A stretch of DNA of 64,000 bases from Bradyrhizobium sp. AS23.2 (GTDB taxonomy: Bacteria; Pseudomonadota; Alphaproteobacteria; Rhizobiales; Xanthobacteraceae). The stretch is taken from assembly GCF_001908185.1 (NCBI RefSeq), contig NZ_LGHM01000088.1, positions 1 through 64,000 of the forward strand, read 5' to 3'. Below are positions 32,099 to 42,063 of this stretch, piece by piece. Below the pieces are notes generated by a model, which saw only the letters and a program-made list of their open reading frames with translations, ran no database searches and was not told where the DNA came from. The translations under genes and the position numbers were made by a program. The stretch's first letter is position 1, and each line of letters starts with the position of its first letter.

Positions 32099-34819
32099 AT
32101 GATGACGAAATACGGCAGCCGCCTTTTTGACCAGGCCTTCGTGCGCAGCGGACCGATCCGCTGGCTGGTGGTGGGCGGCACGCTCCTGATCGCGGCAATC
32201 GCCGTCGGCTCGGTCCTGATGGCGCAGAACTTCCGCGAGCGCGCGCTGCGCAACAGCTCACGCGAGCTGGAAAACACCGTGCTGCTGCTCGCGCATCATT
32301 TCGACCAGCAATTGCAGGATTTCGCGGTCATCCAGAAGGACTTCGTCGACCACGTTCGCGCGACCGGCATCACCACCGCGGAGGACTATCGCAAGCGACT
32401 CTCGGGCCAGGACACCCACCGGATGCTGCGCTCGAAGATCGAGGCGCTCCCCTACATGGGCGGCGTCAACGTCATCGATGCCGAAGGCAACGTGATCAAC
32501 TCGTCGACGGCATGGCCGGCCCCGAAGGTCAACGTTGCCGACCGCGCCTATTTCCGGACCTTCCGGTACAATCCCTACGCGCCCGACGTCCTGATCGAGC
32601 CGGTGCACAGCCGCGTCTCCGGCGCCTGGACCATCCTGATCGTCCGCAAGATCGTGGGACCGAACGGCGAGTTCATGGGCGTCGTCGCGCGCGGCATCGA
32701 GCCGGCCAATTTCGAGAAATTCTTCGAGTCCGTCGTGCTTGGTGAAGGCGCCAGCATCTCGATGCTGCATCGCGACGGCACGCTGCTCGCCCGCTATCCC
32801 CATTCCAGCGAGTTGATGGGGCGCAATTTCAGGAATGGCTCGTTCGAGCAGCAGCGGATCTTCGGGCTCGATCACTTCGCCGGCCGATTCATAAGCCCCG
32901 TCGACGGCGAGGACCGGCTGATCTCCGGGCACGCCCTGCCCCACTTCCCGATCCTGATGATGGCTACCACGACGCGCGCGGCGGCCCTGACGGACTGGCG
33001 CGAGCAGATCGGCATCCTGATCTCGGTCGCCGGCGCGTCCGCTCTCGCCATCGCCGGCGTGCTGATCGCGATCGTGCGCAAGCTGCTGGAGCAGCACCGC
33101 GCTTCCCGTGAGCGGCTGACGCTGGAGAAGCTGCGCCTCGACCGCGCCGTCAACAACATGACCCAGGGCCTGTTGCTGTTCAATGCCGAGCAGCGGCTCG
33201 TGGTGTGCAACCAGCGCTACATCGAGATGTACGGCCTGTCGGCCGACGTGGTGAAGCCCGGCTCCAGCTTCCAAGACATCGTCGCGCACCGCAAGGCGAC
33301 CGGCTCCTTCACAGGCGATATCGACGGCTATGTCGATCGCGTGCTGCGCGACATCCACCGGCGCAACTCCATGGTGGTCGACACCTCCGACGGACGCTCG
33401 ATCCACATCCTCAACGAACCTCTCGTAGACGGGGGCTGGGTGGCGACGCACGAGGATATCACCGAGCGGCGCCGCATCGAGGAGCGCATCACGCACCTCG
33501 CCCATTACGATGCGTTGACCGACCTGCCCAACCGCGCCATGTTCCACGAGCACCTGCGCGCGGAGCTGGCTGCGATCGCCCACGGCGAAGAGATCGCGGT
33601 GCACTACATCGACATCGACGAGTTCAAGGGCGTCAACGACGCCCTCGGCCATCTCGTCGGCGACGAGCTGTTGAAATCGATCGCCGCGAGCCTCAGCCGC
33701 TGCGCAGGCCCGGCGGACTTCGTGGCGCGGCTCGGCGGCGACGAATTTGCCATCGTACAGAGCGCGGTGACGTCGCTGGATCGGGTCAACGATCTCGTCG
33801 CGCGAGTTTTCGATGCCATCCGCACCCCCGTCGACTGCAAGGGCCATCACCTCACCACCGACGCCAGCATCGGCATCGCGCTGTCGCCCGGACACGGCAC
33901 GGCGCTGGACCAGATCCTGAAGAACGCGGACATGGCGATGTACGCCGCCAAAGCCGCAGGACGTCACACCTATCGCTTCTTCGAGCCGGAGATGGACGCC
34001 AAGGTCCGCGAGCGGCGGCAGCTCGAGATCGACCTGCGCCACGCCATCGCCCATGGCGGCCTCGAGGTCTATTACCAGCCCTGCCTCGGCCTGAAGGACG
34101 ACCGCATCACGGGCTGCGAGGCGCTGGTGCGCTGGCGCCATCCCGAGCGCGGCATGGTCTCGCCGGCCGAGTTCATCCCGATCGCCGAAGATACCGGGCT
34201 GATCAACGAGATCGGCGAATGGGTGCTGGCTACCGCCTGCGGGGACGCTGCGAACTGGCCCGACGACATCCGTCTCGCCGTCAACGTCTCGCCGGTGCAG
34301 TTCAAGAGCGGCACGCTGGCGCTGAAGATCATGGCAGCGCTCGCTGCGTCGAACCTGCCGGCGAGCCGGCTCGAGCTCGAGATCACCGAGGCGGTGCTGA
34401 TCCGCGACGACGACACCGCGCTTGCGATCCTGCATCAGCTGCGGGCCATCGGCGTGCGCATCGCGCTCGACGATTTCGGCACGGGCTACTCCTCGTTGAG
34501 CTACCTGCACCGCTTCCCGTTCGACAAGATCAAGATCGACCGCTGCTTCGTCGACGACATCGCCGGCCCAGACGGCTCCGCCAGCATCGTTCAGGCCGTC
34601 GTCAACCTCGCGGCTGCCCGCCGCATGACCACCACGGCCGAAGGCGTCGAGACCGAGGAGCAACAGCGCCTGTTGCGCGCGCTCGGCTGCTCCGAGATGC
34701 AGGGCTACCTGTTCAGCGCAGCAAGACCGGCCGACAAGGTGCTGGAGCTGTTCGCGCTGCATCGCAGCCGCCCCGCCCAGCGCGGCGGCAACGAGAGCCG
34801 CCGCCGCGAGGCAAGCTAG
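32099..34819 (+). CDS. Cache-PAS-GGDEF-EAL cyclic-di-GMP signalling protein
   Basis: A 906-residue membrane protein with TM1 at ~20-42, a periplasmic double-Cache sensor (~50-290), TM2 at ~300-325 and a PAS-like segment (NNMTQGLLLFNAEQRLVVCN). Next is a GGDEF domain with the intact motif RLGGDEFA, then an EAL domain with CEALVRWRHPERG and the DDFGTGYSSLSYL segment. Both synthase and phosphodiesterase motifs look intact, so net activity is not predictable. It is monocistronic with a shared terminator downstream. Confidence 0.92.
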   Translation: MMTKYGSRLFDQAFVRSGPIRWLVVGGTLLIAAIAVGSVLMAQNFRERALRNSSRELENTVLLLAHHFDQQLQDFAVIQKDFVDHVRATGITTAEDYRKRLSGQDTHRMLRSKIEALPYMGGVNVIDAEGNVINSSTAWPAPKVNVADRAYFRTFRYNPYAPDVLIEPVHSRVSGAWTILIVRKIVGPNGEFMGVVARGIEPANFEKFFESVVLGEGASISMLHRDGTLLARYPHSSELMGRNFRNGSFEQQRIFGLDHFAGRFISPVDGEDRLISGHALPHFPILMMATTTRAAALTDWREQIGILISVAGASALAIAGVLIAIVRKLLEQHRASRERLTLEKLRLDRAVNNMTQGLLLFNAEQRLVVCNQRYIEMYGLSADVVKPGSSFQDIVAHRKATGSFTGDIDGYVDRVLRDIHRRNSMVVDTSDGRSIHILNEPLVDGGWVATHEDITERRRIEERITHLAHYDALTDLPNRAMFHEHLRAELAAIAHGEEIAVHYIDIDEFKGVNDALGHLVGDELLKSIAASLSRCAGPADFVARLGGDEFAIVQSAVTSLDRVNDLVARVFDAIRTPVDCKGHHLTTDASIGIALSPGHGTALDQILKNADMAMYAAKAAGRHTYRFFEPEMDAKVRERRQLEIDLRHAIAHGGLEVYYQPCLGLKDDRITGCEALVRWRHPERGMVSPAEFIPIAEDTGLINEIGEWVLATACGDAANWPDDIRLAVNVSPVQFKSGTLALKIMAALAASNLPASRLELEITEAVLIRDDDTALAILHQLRAIGVRIALDDFGTGYSSLSYLHRFPFDKIKIDRCFVDDIAGPDGSASIVQAVVNLAAARRMTTTAEGVETEEQQRLLRALGCSEMQGYLFSAARPADKVLELFALHRSRPAQRGGNESRRREAS

Positions 34820-34896
34820 GTCTCCGGCCGAGAAGCCGCGACGAGGCGACCTTTTGCAGCGATGAACCCGAGCTGAGACAGCGTCCCAAAACAAAT

Positions 34897-34928
34897 TCGC
34901 CCGGGAGCGGTCATCCACTCCCGGGCGA
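34897..34928. terminator. Terminator between the convergent GGDEF-EAL and ctpA genes
   Basis: An 11-bp perfect stem, TCGCCCGGGAG / CTCCCGGGCGA, with a 10-base loop. On the minus strand it is followed by AATTTGTTTT, fitting termination of ctpA. Confidence 0.8.
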
Positions 34929-34948
34929 TGTCTGGAGGTCGCAAACGT

Positions 34949-36286
34949 TTAGTTCGGCACCGCAGCCTTCGGCGCGGGCTTGGCGGCCACGGCGTTCGCG
35001 GTGACGCCGTGCAGGAAGTCGAAGGCCGCGTGCAGGGCCTTGTCGTCCTTCTCTTCCGGCGGAACGTAGGACTGCGATCCGGTCTGCTCGGTGCCGTCGG
35101 CGGCCGAGAGATGGCCGCGCATCTGGGACTCCGCCATTGTGTCGATCCGGCCCTTCAGCTCCGCCGGCACGTCCTGCAGGATCTCGATGTCAGGCGCGAT
35201 GCCCTGAGCCTGGATCGAGCGGCCCGACGGCGTGTAGTAGCGCGCCGTTGTCAGCGCCAGCGCGCCATTGCCGGCGCCGAGCGGAATGATGGTCTGCACC
35301 GAGCCCTTGCCGAACGAGCGCGTGCCGATCAGCGTTGCGCGCTTGTGGTCGTGCAGCGCGCCGGACACGATCTCCGAAGCCGAGGCCGAGCCGCCGTTGA
35401 TCAGCACGACCAGCGGCTTGCCCTTGGTGAGGTCGCCGCCATGCGCGGTGAAGCGCTGGGTCTCTTCCGGATTGCGGCCGCGCGTCGAGACGACCTCGCC
35501 ACGCGGCAGGAACGCGCTCGACACCGACACGGCCTGATCCAGCAATCCGCCCGGATTGTTGCGCAGGTCCATCACGTAGCCCACGAGCTTCTCCGGCGGG
35601 ACCTCCTTGGAGATCGACGCGATCGCCTTCTTCAGGCCATCAGTGGTCTGCTCGTTGAACGAGGTGACGCGGATATAGCCGACGTCGCCGTTCTCGACGT
35701 GGAAGCGCACCGGACGCACATGGATGATCTCGCGCGTGATCGCGACGTCGAGCGGAGCGTCCGCGCCCTTGCGCACGATGGTCAGCCTGGTCTTCGTGTC
35801 GACCGGGCCCTTCATCTTGTTGACGGCCTGTTCGAGCGTCATGCCCTGCACGGCCTCGCCGTCGATCTTGCTGATGAGGTCGCCGGACATGATGCCGGCC
35901 TTCGAGGCCGGCGTGTCGTCGATCGGCGAGACGACCTTGACGAGGCCCTCCTCCATCGTGACCTCAATACCGAGCCCGCCGAACTCGCCGGAGGTGGTCT
36001 CCTGCATCTCGGTCCAGGCCTTGGCGTTCATGTAGCGCGAATGCGGATCGAGCGAGGTCACCATGCCCGTGATCGCGCCTTCGATCAGCTTGGCATTATC
36101 AGGCTTCTCGACATAGCTCGCCTTCACCCGCTCGAACACTTCGCCGAACAGGTTGAGCTGCGAATAGGCATCATCCGCGCTCGCCGCCGCCCGTGCCGCC
36201 CATACTCCGCCGTGCGGGCTGGCTACCAGAAGGGTCAGACACGCTCCGGTGAGCGCGCCCAGTGGGAACAGCAGGGTTTTCCGCAT
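34949..36286 (-). CDS. ctpA: Carboxy-terminal processing protease, S41 family
   Basis: A 445-residue exported protease with an N-terminal signal/anchor (MRKTLLFPLGALTGACLTLL), a PDZ domain at ~85-170 (GGLGIEVTMEEGLVKVVSP) and an S41 catalytic core with the Ser of INGGSASASEIVSGAL and the Lys of TRSFGKGSVQT. It cleaves C-terminal tails of periplasmic proteins. A disordered Ala/Pro tail ends the protein. The start is ATG 36286; the frame extends 14 codons upstream but these do not resemble a signal. Confidence 0.95.
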   Translation of the reverse strand: MRKTLLFPLGALTGACLTLLVASPHGGVWAARAAASADDAYSQLNLFGEVFERVKASYVEKPDNAKLIEGAITGMVTSLDPHSRYMNAKAWTEMQETTSGEFGGLGIEVTMEEGLVKVVSPIDDTPASKAGIMSGDLISKIDGEAVQGMTLEQAVNKMKGPVDTKTRLTIVRKGADAPLDVAITREIIHVRPVRFHVENGDVGYIRVTSFNEQTTDGLKKAIASISKEVPPEKLVGYVMDLRNNPGGLLDQAVSVSSAFLPRGEVVSTRGRNPEETQRFTAHGGDLTKGKPLVVLINGGSASASEIVSGALHDHKRATLIGTRSFGKGSVQTIIPLGAGNGALALTTARYYTPSGRSIQAQGIAPDIEILQDVPAELKGRIDTMAESQMRGHLSAADGTEQTGSQSYVPPEEKDDKALHAAFDFLHGVTANAVAAKPAPKAAVPN

Positions 36287-36578
36287 GGATAGGCTGGCCT
36301 TTTTGCTTGGGGCTCGGGCGCCATGCACATGGCGATCCAGCTCGTTTCACACAATACCATTCTGGTTTCTTCAAGGCCGGAATGCCACGCCGACGGGTAC
36401 ACCGTAAAAATCTCTTCGTCCGGACCTAAACTTTTGGCAACGTTCCGAGACCGGTTCACGCGGACAGCGGGAATCGGGCGCCGGCGACGCCTCGCAGCTA
36501 TGCGATTTTAGGATGGTTTTGGAGGCCCGAACGCGATAGGCGATGACAATAAGACTTCAAATTCTCGGGAGGACAACA

Positions 36579-37712
36579 ATGAACGACGCGCCCCGCATCC
36601 GGCCGGAAAGGAACGTCGAACTCGGCGCCAGCAACGAGCCGTTCCAGAACCTGCACGAATTCATCCGGAAGGCGCGCGCCAACCTCAACCAGAATGCCTG
36701 GGACTATATCGTCGGCGCCGCCGAGACCGAGACCACGATGCGGCGTAACCGCATGGCGCTGGATGAGATCGCCTTTCGCCCGCGCGTGCTGCGCGACGTC
36801 CGCAAGGTCGATGGCTCCGTCGAGCGGTTCGGCCGCAAGATGCGCCTGCCGGTGGTGCTGGCTCCGGTCGGCGCGCTCGAAATCTTCGATCCCGATGGCG
36901 CCGCGAGCGTTGCGCGCGCGGCCGGTACCTTCGGTGCGGCGCACATGCTGAGCTCGGTGTCCGAGCCTGGCCTGGAAAAGACCGCCGCGGCCGCCCCCGA
37001 TGCGCTGCGGCTCTACCAGCTCTATGTGCGCGGCGACGACGCCTTCGTCGCCGACGTCGTCAGCCGGACCGAGAAGAACGCCTACGCCGCGTTCTGCCTG
37101 ACGGTCGACACCGCCCATTACAGCCGTCGCGAGCGTGACATCGCCAAGCGCTACGTTCGCGAGAGCCGTTTGCGCGCCACCGGCGGCGATTACCAGAAGG
37201 GCCTGGAGTGGCGGACCGTCAAGATGATCAAGGACAAGTTCAAGATCCCGCTGATCCTCAAGGGCATCGCCACCGCCGAGGACGCGCTGATCGCGATCGA
37301 TCATGGCGTCGAATGGATCTATGTCTCCAACCATGGCGGCCGCCAGCTTGATCACGGCCGCGGCGCCATGCACGTGCTCCCTGAGATCGTCGATGCCGTG
37401 AAGGGCCGCGCAAAGATCATGGTCGATGGCGGCTTCGGCCGCGGCACCGACATCGTCAAGGCCATCGCGGCGGGCGCCGACCTCGTCGGCATCGGCCGGC
37501 TGCAATGCTGGGCTCTGGCGGCGGCCGGCGAAGCCGGCGTCACGCGGATGCTGGAGCTCCTGGAGGACGAGGTGCTGCGCTGCCTCGGCCTGCTGGGCGC
37601 CACCTCGTTCGCCGAGGTCAGCAAGTCCTGCCTGCATCCGGCGACCGCCACCAACGCGCCGGGCGTGTTCAGCGCATTCCCGCTGTTCGACCACGAACCT
37701 TACCGGTACTGA
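36579..37712 (+). CDS. FMN-dependent alpha-hydroxy-acid dehydrogenase
   Basis: A 377-residue (S)-2-hydroxyacid oxidase/dehydrogenase of the lactate/glycolate/mandelate family. It shows AWDYIVGAAETETT at the N-terminus, the Lys in LILKGIATAEDA, and the active-site His/Arg motif SNHGGRQLDHGRG, then MVDGGFGRGTDIVKA for FMN phosphate. The substrate is not decided. ATG 36579 has GGGAGGA upstream. The HAD gene follows 15 bases later. The 292 bases upstream (36287-36578) contain no gene that I can see. Confidence 0.9.
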   Translation: MNDAPRIRPERNVELGASNEPFQNLHEFIRKARANLNQNAWDYIVGAAETETTMRRNRMALDEIAFRPRVLRDVRKVDGSVERFGRKMRLPVVLAPVGALEIFDPDGAASVARAAGTFGAAHMLSSVSEPGLEKTAAAAPDALRLYQLYVRGDDAFVADVVSRTEKNAYAAFCLTVDTAHYSRRERDIAKRYVRESRLRATGGDYQKGLEWRTVKMIKDKFKIPLILKGIATAEDALIAIDHGVEWIYVSNHGGRQLDHGRGAMHVLPEIVDAVKGRAKIMVDGGFGRGTDIVKAIAAGADLVGIGRLQCWALAAAGEAGVTRMLELLEDEVLRCLGLLGATSFAEVSKSCLHPATATNAPGVFSAFPLFDHEPYRY

Positions 37713-37727
37713 AGTGAAAAGGACGCA

Positions 37728-38354
37728 ATGACATCGCTCTCTCCCGGCAGCGCGGATGCGCTTTTGTTCGATCTCGGGCGCGTCGTGCTCGACATCGATT
37801 TCTCCAAGGCGATCGCCTGCTGGGCGGGACATGCCGGGTGCGAGCCCGAAGCCATCGTCGCGCGCTATGTGCGCGACAGCGAGGCCTACCGGCTGCACGA
37901 AGTCGGCAAGATCAGCGACGAGGACTATTTCGCCTCACTACGTGCCTCGCTCGGGATCGGCATCTCGGACGCGCAATTCCTGGAGGGCTGGAACGCGATC
38001 TTCGCGGGCGAGATGCCTGACATCGCGGACCTGTTGCCTCGTGCGGCAAGGCAGATGCCGGTCTACGCCTTCTCCAACACCAACCGGCCGCATGTTGACT
38101 ATTTCTCGAAGGAGTATGCCGGCCTGCTCGGCCATTTCCGCGAGCTGTACCTGTCGTCCAGCATCGGGCTGCGCAAACCGGATGCGGAGGCCTTCGACCA
38201 TGTCGTGGCGGCGATGGGCGTCCCGGCAAACCGAATCGTGTTCTTCGATGACCTTGCTGAGAATATCGAAGGCGCGCGCGCACGCGGATTGACCGCGGTG
38301 CACGTGACATCACCGTCGGACGTCGGGAACGCGTTGAAGGCGCTCGGAATTTAA
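37728..38354 (+). CDS. HAD-superfamily hydrolase (YihX-like)
   Basis: A 208-residue HAD phosphatase. The N-terminal motif is LLFDLGRVVLDIDF, with the nucleophile Asp followed by LGRV (as DLGGV in YihX/HAD-IA-like enzymes). SNT appears as motif II (AFSNTNRPH), the Lys as LRKPDAEAF, and DD as FFDDLAENIEGARA. It is likely a sugar-phosphate phosphatase, co-transcribed with the hydroxyacid dehydrogenase. Confidence 0.88.
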   Translation: MTSLSPGSADALLFDLGRVVLDIDFSKAIACWAGHAGCEPEAIVARYVRDSEAYRLHEVGKISDEDYFASLRASLGIGISDAQFLEGWNAIFAGEMPDIADLLPRAARQMPVYAFSNTNRPHVDYFSKEYAGLLGHFRELYLSSSIGLRKPDAEAFDHVVAAMGVPANRIVFFDDLAENIEGARARGLTAVHVTSPSDVGNALKALGI

Positions 38355-38531
38355 AAACCAGTGCCGGACCGTCCGCCAACTCGGTCCCGCCTGATGGAAC
38401 TGATTTTGCGCGGAATCTGCGCGGAATGAGGAACTAAATCACTTTGCGCAATTTTGTACGAAGTTCCGGGAACGAATGCCCGCTTCCGGACTCGTGAGTC
38501 CCGTTGGGGATTCTACATCGGATTTATCGTC

Positions 38532-38726
38532 GTGTTGGGCAAAACCTACCTCACCAAGCAGGCCTCGCTTCTGCTGAAATTCGCCAGAACCACGTCGGAC
38601 CCTAACCTCTCCGCAAAGCTGATCAGCAAGGCTGCCGACCTGAAATCGCAGGCCGATCCTCTACCCGACAAGGACCAGGGCCCCGTAGCGCCGGACGTCA
38701 GTCCGGACAAGCAGCCGGGGACCTGA
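38532..38726 (+). CDS. Small conserved hypothetical protein
   Basis: About 64 residues from GTG 38532 (or TTG 38535). The helical part KTYLTKQASLLLKFARTT and SAKLISKAADLKSQ resembles small proteins seen widely in Bradyrhizobium that I cannot assign a function. The tail is Pro/Asp-rich. The same frame is open further upstream to 38454, but those codons look non-coding. Confidence 0.5.
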   Translation: MLGKTYLTKQASLLLKFARTTSDPNLSAKLISKAADLKSQADPLPDKDQGPVAPDVSPDKQPGT

Positions 38727-38729
38727 GCG

Positions 38730-38822
38730 ATGCTGGCCATGGCTCTCGTCTTTCTCGTCCTCGCCATGGCCATCCTCGTGCCGGTCCGCCTTGCCTTTCG
38801 GATCATGCCGCGGCGGACCTGA
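38730..38822 (+). CDS. Possible 30-residue membrane peptide
   Basis: ATG 38730 opens a 30-codon frame, MLAMALVFLVLAMAILVPVR then LAFRIMPRRT, a single hydrophobic helix with a basic tail. It begins three bases after the stop of the preceding small gene. No strong ribosome-binding site is seen. It could be real, but it is short enough to be chance. Confidence 0.3.
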   Translation: MLAMALVFLVLAMAILVPVRLAFRIMPRRT

Positions 38823-38968
38823 GTCTCTCTTGCTTATTGCCAGCCTATTGCCAGGCGAATGATGCAAGATGAATCATCCTGCCGCGACGCTCTTTTGCCT
38901 CCGCGCCCGCACTCGGCTAGAACTTTCGCCGCCGATTTACCCGAACGTGCCCAGCAGGAGTTTTGCCC

Positions 38969-40180
38969 GTGGCCTTGATGCCGGTTTCTGACGCGCTTGC
39001 AGCGGTGCTGGCCGGCGTGGAGCCGCTGCCTGAAGACATGGTCGCGCTCGACGAAGCCTTCCATCGCGTGCTTGCGCGCGACGTCGCGGCGCGGCGCACG
39101 CAGCCGCCGCAGGCGATGTCAGCGATGGACGGCTACGCCGTGCGCGCGGCCGATGCGGCGAAGATCGATGCCGTGCTCACCGTGACCGGCGAGATCGCAG
39201 CGGGCCGGCCGTTTGCGGGGTCGGTCGGCGCCGGCGAGGCCGTGCGGATCTTCACCGGCGGCGTCATTCCCGAAGGCGCGGACGCGGTCGTGATCCAGGA
39301 AGACACGGCTTCTGACGGCAAGCGCATCACGATCAAGGAAGCCGCCGTAACGGGGCGACACATCCGTCCCGCCGGCGTCGACTTCTCAGAGGGCGACGTG
39401 CTGCTGCGCAAGGGAGCCCGGCTCACCGAGCGGGACCTGGCGCTCGCCGCCGGGATGAACCACCCGCACCTCCCCGTCCGCCGCCGTCCGAAAGTCGCGA
39501 TCCTCGCCACCGGAGATGAACTGGTGATGCCGGGCACCACGCCCGGTCACGGCCAGATCGTCTATTCCAATGGCTACGCCCTGCACGCGCTCGCCCGCAG
39601 CGAGGGAGCCGATACCGTCGACCTCGGTGTTGCCGCCGATACGCTGGAAGCCACCAGCGCCGGCATCCGCCGCGCACGTGAGAGTGGCGCCGACATCCTG
39701 ATCACGACCGGCGGCGCGTCGGTCGGCGACCACGATCTGGTCCAGCAGGCGCTCAAGGCTGAAGGCATCTCGATGGCGTTCTGGAAGATCGCGATGCGGC
39801 CAGGCAAGCCGATGATGAACGGACGGCTGGGCGCGATGCGCGTGATCGGCCTGCCCGGCAATCCCGTGTCATCCTATGTGTGCGGTTTCCTGTTCATGGT
39901 GCCGCTGATTCGCGCGTTGTCGGGCCGACAGGTGATTCACCATCGCCGCGAGCGCGCCGTGCTCGGCCGCGACGTCGGCGCAAACGATGTGCGCGAGGAT
40001 TATCTTCGCGCGCGCCTGGAGGAGCGCGACGACGGCACGCTCGTCGCCCTTCCCGTCAACCATCAGGATTCCTCGCTGCTTGCGAATCTCGCTGCGGCAC
40101 AGGCACTTCTTGTGCGCGCACCATTCGCGCCCAAGGCCGAAGCCGGCACTGCTTGCGAGGTGCTGCGACTGCCCGTCTGA
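38969..40180 (+). CDS. moeA: Molybdopterin molybdenumtransferase
   Basis: A 403-residue MoeA that inserts molybdate into adenylylated molybdopterin. It shows AMSAMDGYAVRAADA, FTGGVIPEGADAVV, VAILATGDELVMPG, TTGGASVGDHDLVQ and MRPGKPMMNGRLG. The start is set at GTG 38969, eight bases after CAGGAG; TTG 38963 and ATG 38978 are alternatives. lexA follows, a common order in this group. Confidence 0.95.
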   Translation: MALMPVSDALAAVLAGVEPLPEDMVALDEAFHRVLARDVAARRTQPPQAMSAMDGYAVRAADAAKIDAVLTVTGEIAAGRPFAGSVGAGEAVRIFTGGVIPEGADAVVIQEDTASDGKRITIKEAAVTGRHIRPAGVDFSEGDVLLRKGARLTERDLALAAGMNHPHLPVRRRPKVAILATGDELVMPGTTPGHGQIVYSNGYALHALARSEGADTVDLGVAADTLEATSAGIRRARESGADILITTGGASVGDHDLVQQALKAEGISMAFWKIAMRPGKPMMNGRLGAMRVIGLPGNPVSSYVCGFLFMVPLIRALSGRQVIHHRRERAVLGRDVGANDVREDYLRARLEERDDGTLVALPVNHQDSSLLANLAAAQALLVRAPFAPKAEAGTACEVLRLPV

Positions 40181-40241
40181 ACGCATCGAGCACACGCGTT
40201 CCGCGAAGTTTGTCGCGTTCACCATAAATTAAGCAGTTGCG

Positions 40242-40256
40242 GAACACATATCGAAC
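40242..40256. promoter_or_regulatory. LexA-binding SOS box
   Basis: GAACACATATCGAAC, that is GAAC-N7-GAAC (GTTC-N7-GTTC on the other strand), exactly the alphaproteobacterial SOS operator. It lies about 100 bases upstream of lexA, supporting autoregulation. Confidence 0.85.
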
Positions 40257-40356
40257 ATATAGTGTCCGTTCATGATTTGTTTCGAGCATGTAGCGGCTCA
40301 ACGCTGAATTCAGCGTCTCGGAATCGAACGACATCAACCGGGGGATTTTGGTCGAG

Positions 40357-41058
40357 ATGTTAACGCGCAAACAATACGAGCTTCTGCGGTTCATCAGCGA
40401 GCGTCTGAAGGAAAGCGGCGTGCCGCCCTCCTTCGACGAGATGAAGGACGCGCTCGACCTGCGCTCGAAGTCCGGCATCCATCGCCTGATCACCGCGCTC
40501 GAGGAGCGTGGCTTCATTCGCCGCCTGCCGAACCGCGCCCGCGCCATCGAAGTCATCAAGCTGCCTGAGCTGCAGGCGGCCGCCGGCAGCCGGCGTGGCT
40601 TCACGCCGAGCGTCATCGAAGGCAATCTTGGCAAGGTGCGGACAACCTCCAGCCCGCCCGCGGAAGAGGGCGAGCGCCCCGTTGCGGTGCCGGTGATGGG
40701 CCGTATCGCGGCCGGTACGCCGATCGAGGCGTTGCAGACCCGCAGCCACACTATCAGCGTACCGCCGGACATGCTCGGCTCGGGCGAGCACTACGCGCTT
40801 GAAGTGCGCGGCGATTCGATGGTCGAGGCCGGCATCCTCGACGGCGACATGGCGCTGATCCAGCGCAACGAGAGCGCCGATACCGGCGACATCGTGGTGG
40901 CGCTGATCGACGACGAGGAAGCCACCCTCAAGCGCTTCCGCCGCCGCGGCGCCTCGATCGCGCTCGAGCCGGCCAATGCGGCCTATGAAGTGCGCATCCT
41001 GCCGCCGAACCGGGTGAAGATCCAGGGCAAGCTGATCGGCCTGTACCGGAAGTACTGA
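40357..41058 (+). CDS. lexA: LexA repressor
   Basis: A 233-residue SOS repressor. It has an N-terminal winged HTH (residues 1-65, [17 protein letters not shown]), a long linker of the alphaproteobacterial kind, the self-cleavage site at A119-G120 ([12 protein letters not shown]), the catalytic Ser S154 in [13 protein letters not shown] and Lys K192 in ATLKRF. The start is ATG 40357. An SOS box lies upstream at 40242. Confidence 0.97.
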   Translation: MLTRKQYELLRFISERLKESGVPPSFDEMKDALDLRSKSGIHRLITALEERGFIRRLPNRARAIEVIKLPELQAAAGSRRGFTPSVIEGNLGKVRTTSSPPAEEGERPVAVPVMGRIAAGTPIEALQTRSHTISVPPDMLGSGEHYALEVRGDSMVEAGILDGDMALIQRNESADTGDIVVALIDDEEATLKRFRRRGASIALEPANAAYEVRILPPNRVKIQGKLIGLYRKY

Positions 41059-41235
41059 GCGCCCGCTCTCGAGCGATCGACGATGGCCATCAACGATTGG
41101 AGCGGATGATTGTCCGCTCCGGCTGGATAGTCTTTCTGGTTTCGCACAGATTATCCGGCCCCCCTCCAGCGCTACATCCTCGGCACGTCGCGCGAAGCAG
41201 CCCTGCTTCGCGGCCTTGACATCGAGGAGCCCATC

Positions 41236-41427
41236 ATGCGCAAGACCGTTCTGAGTATGCTCGCAACCGTCTTGATCGCTGCTTCGGCGTCGCAGGCGCT
41301 CGCCGCACAATCGCGACATCACATCCGAAGGGAGACGGCCGCCAGGGAGCAATCCCGCAACGCCGTCGAACAGCCCTCGCAGCCGAGCTGGCCATATTCC
41401 GGCTCCTCGGCGCCTGCAGGCCGCTGA
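41236..41427 (+). CDS. Small secreted hypothetical protein
   Basis: A 63-residue protein with a good signal peptide (MRKTVLSMLATVLIAASASQ, then ALA-A cleavage) and a short basic/Gln-rich mature part. GAGGAG lies upstream of ATG 41236. The function is unknown; it is probably periplasmic. Confidence 0.65.
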   Translation: MRKTVLSMLATVLIAASASQALAAQSRHHIRRETAAREQSRNAVEQPSQPSWPYSGSSAPAGR

Positions 41428-41618
41428 CACGCGTGCCCGCATAATGCACTGGAGCCGGCTTTGTTCCCATTGAAGCCGGGAAAGATAATTTGATCGCAGC
41501 CCGCAAAAGCGAGCCGCAGATTTGCCCACAAGCGGCATATGCTTCGAGTCTTCCACTCTGATAGAGGCCTGCGCCTCGAAAGAGGCCCGGGTTGCTATCT
41601 TTGCATGAGGAGCACCCG

Positions 41619-42053
41619 ATGTGTGACTACAGCCTGCATGCCGTCGCGACGCGCCCCGCAGAAGTCGGCGAGACGATTGTCACGACAACCTTCCGCGGCA
41701 CCTCGACGCGCGGCTTCGCCTCCGAGGCCGATCTCTCCGTCGCGGTTTGCCTGCTGCCGGGAACGGAACTCGCTTTCGCCGACAACGTCCGCTACGACAA
41801 TCGCTGGATCTGGACGCGCACCGTCAACTCACGCGTCGGCAAGTTCGGCAAGGTCGATCCGCACATTCCCGATCGCCATCATGACGCGATCGAATTCCCC
41901 GACGGCAAATACGTGCTGGTGACGCAGCTCGTCGAAGGCCAGCGCGCAACTGTGCTGCAATTGCCCGTGACCCAGCCGCTCGGTGAGCGCGAGCAGAAGC
42001 CGCAGATCATCGCCGACAGGCAGCCGACCGTGCCGCGCCTGCCAATCGATTGA
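41619..42053 (+). CDS. Conserved hypothetical protein
   Basis: A 144-residue soluble protein starting MCDYSLHAVATRPAEVGE with ATGAGGAG upstream. It contains SVAVCLLPGTELAF and FPDGKYVLVTQLVEGQRATV. I recognise no domain. It has no signal peptide or membrane helix. It converges with the comEC 3' part. Confidence 0.7.
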   Translation: MCDYSLHAVATRPAEVGETIVTTTFRGTSTRGFASEADLSVAVCLLPGTELAFADNVRYDNRWIWTRTVNSRVGKFGKVDPHIPDRHHDAIEFPDGKYVLVTQLVEGQRATVLQLPVTQPLGEREQKPQIIADRQPTVPRLPID

Positions 42054-42063
42054 CCGGTCGGCC

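Noticed and set aside
32258-34918. An 886-codon open frame on the minus strand across the GGDEF-EAL gene
   Set aside because: It is antisense to a gene with intact GGDEF and EAL motifs, and its translation is Arg/Asp/His-rich without any domain. High-GC shadow frame.
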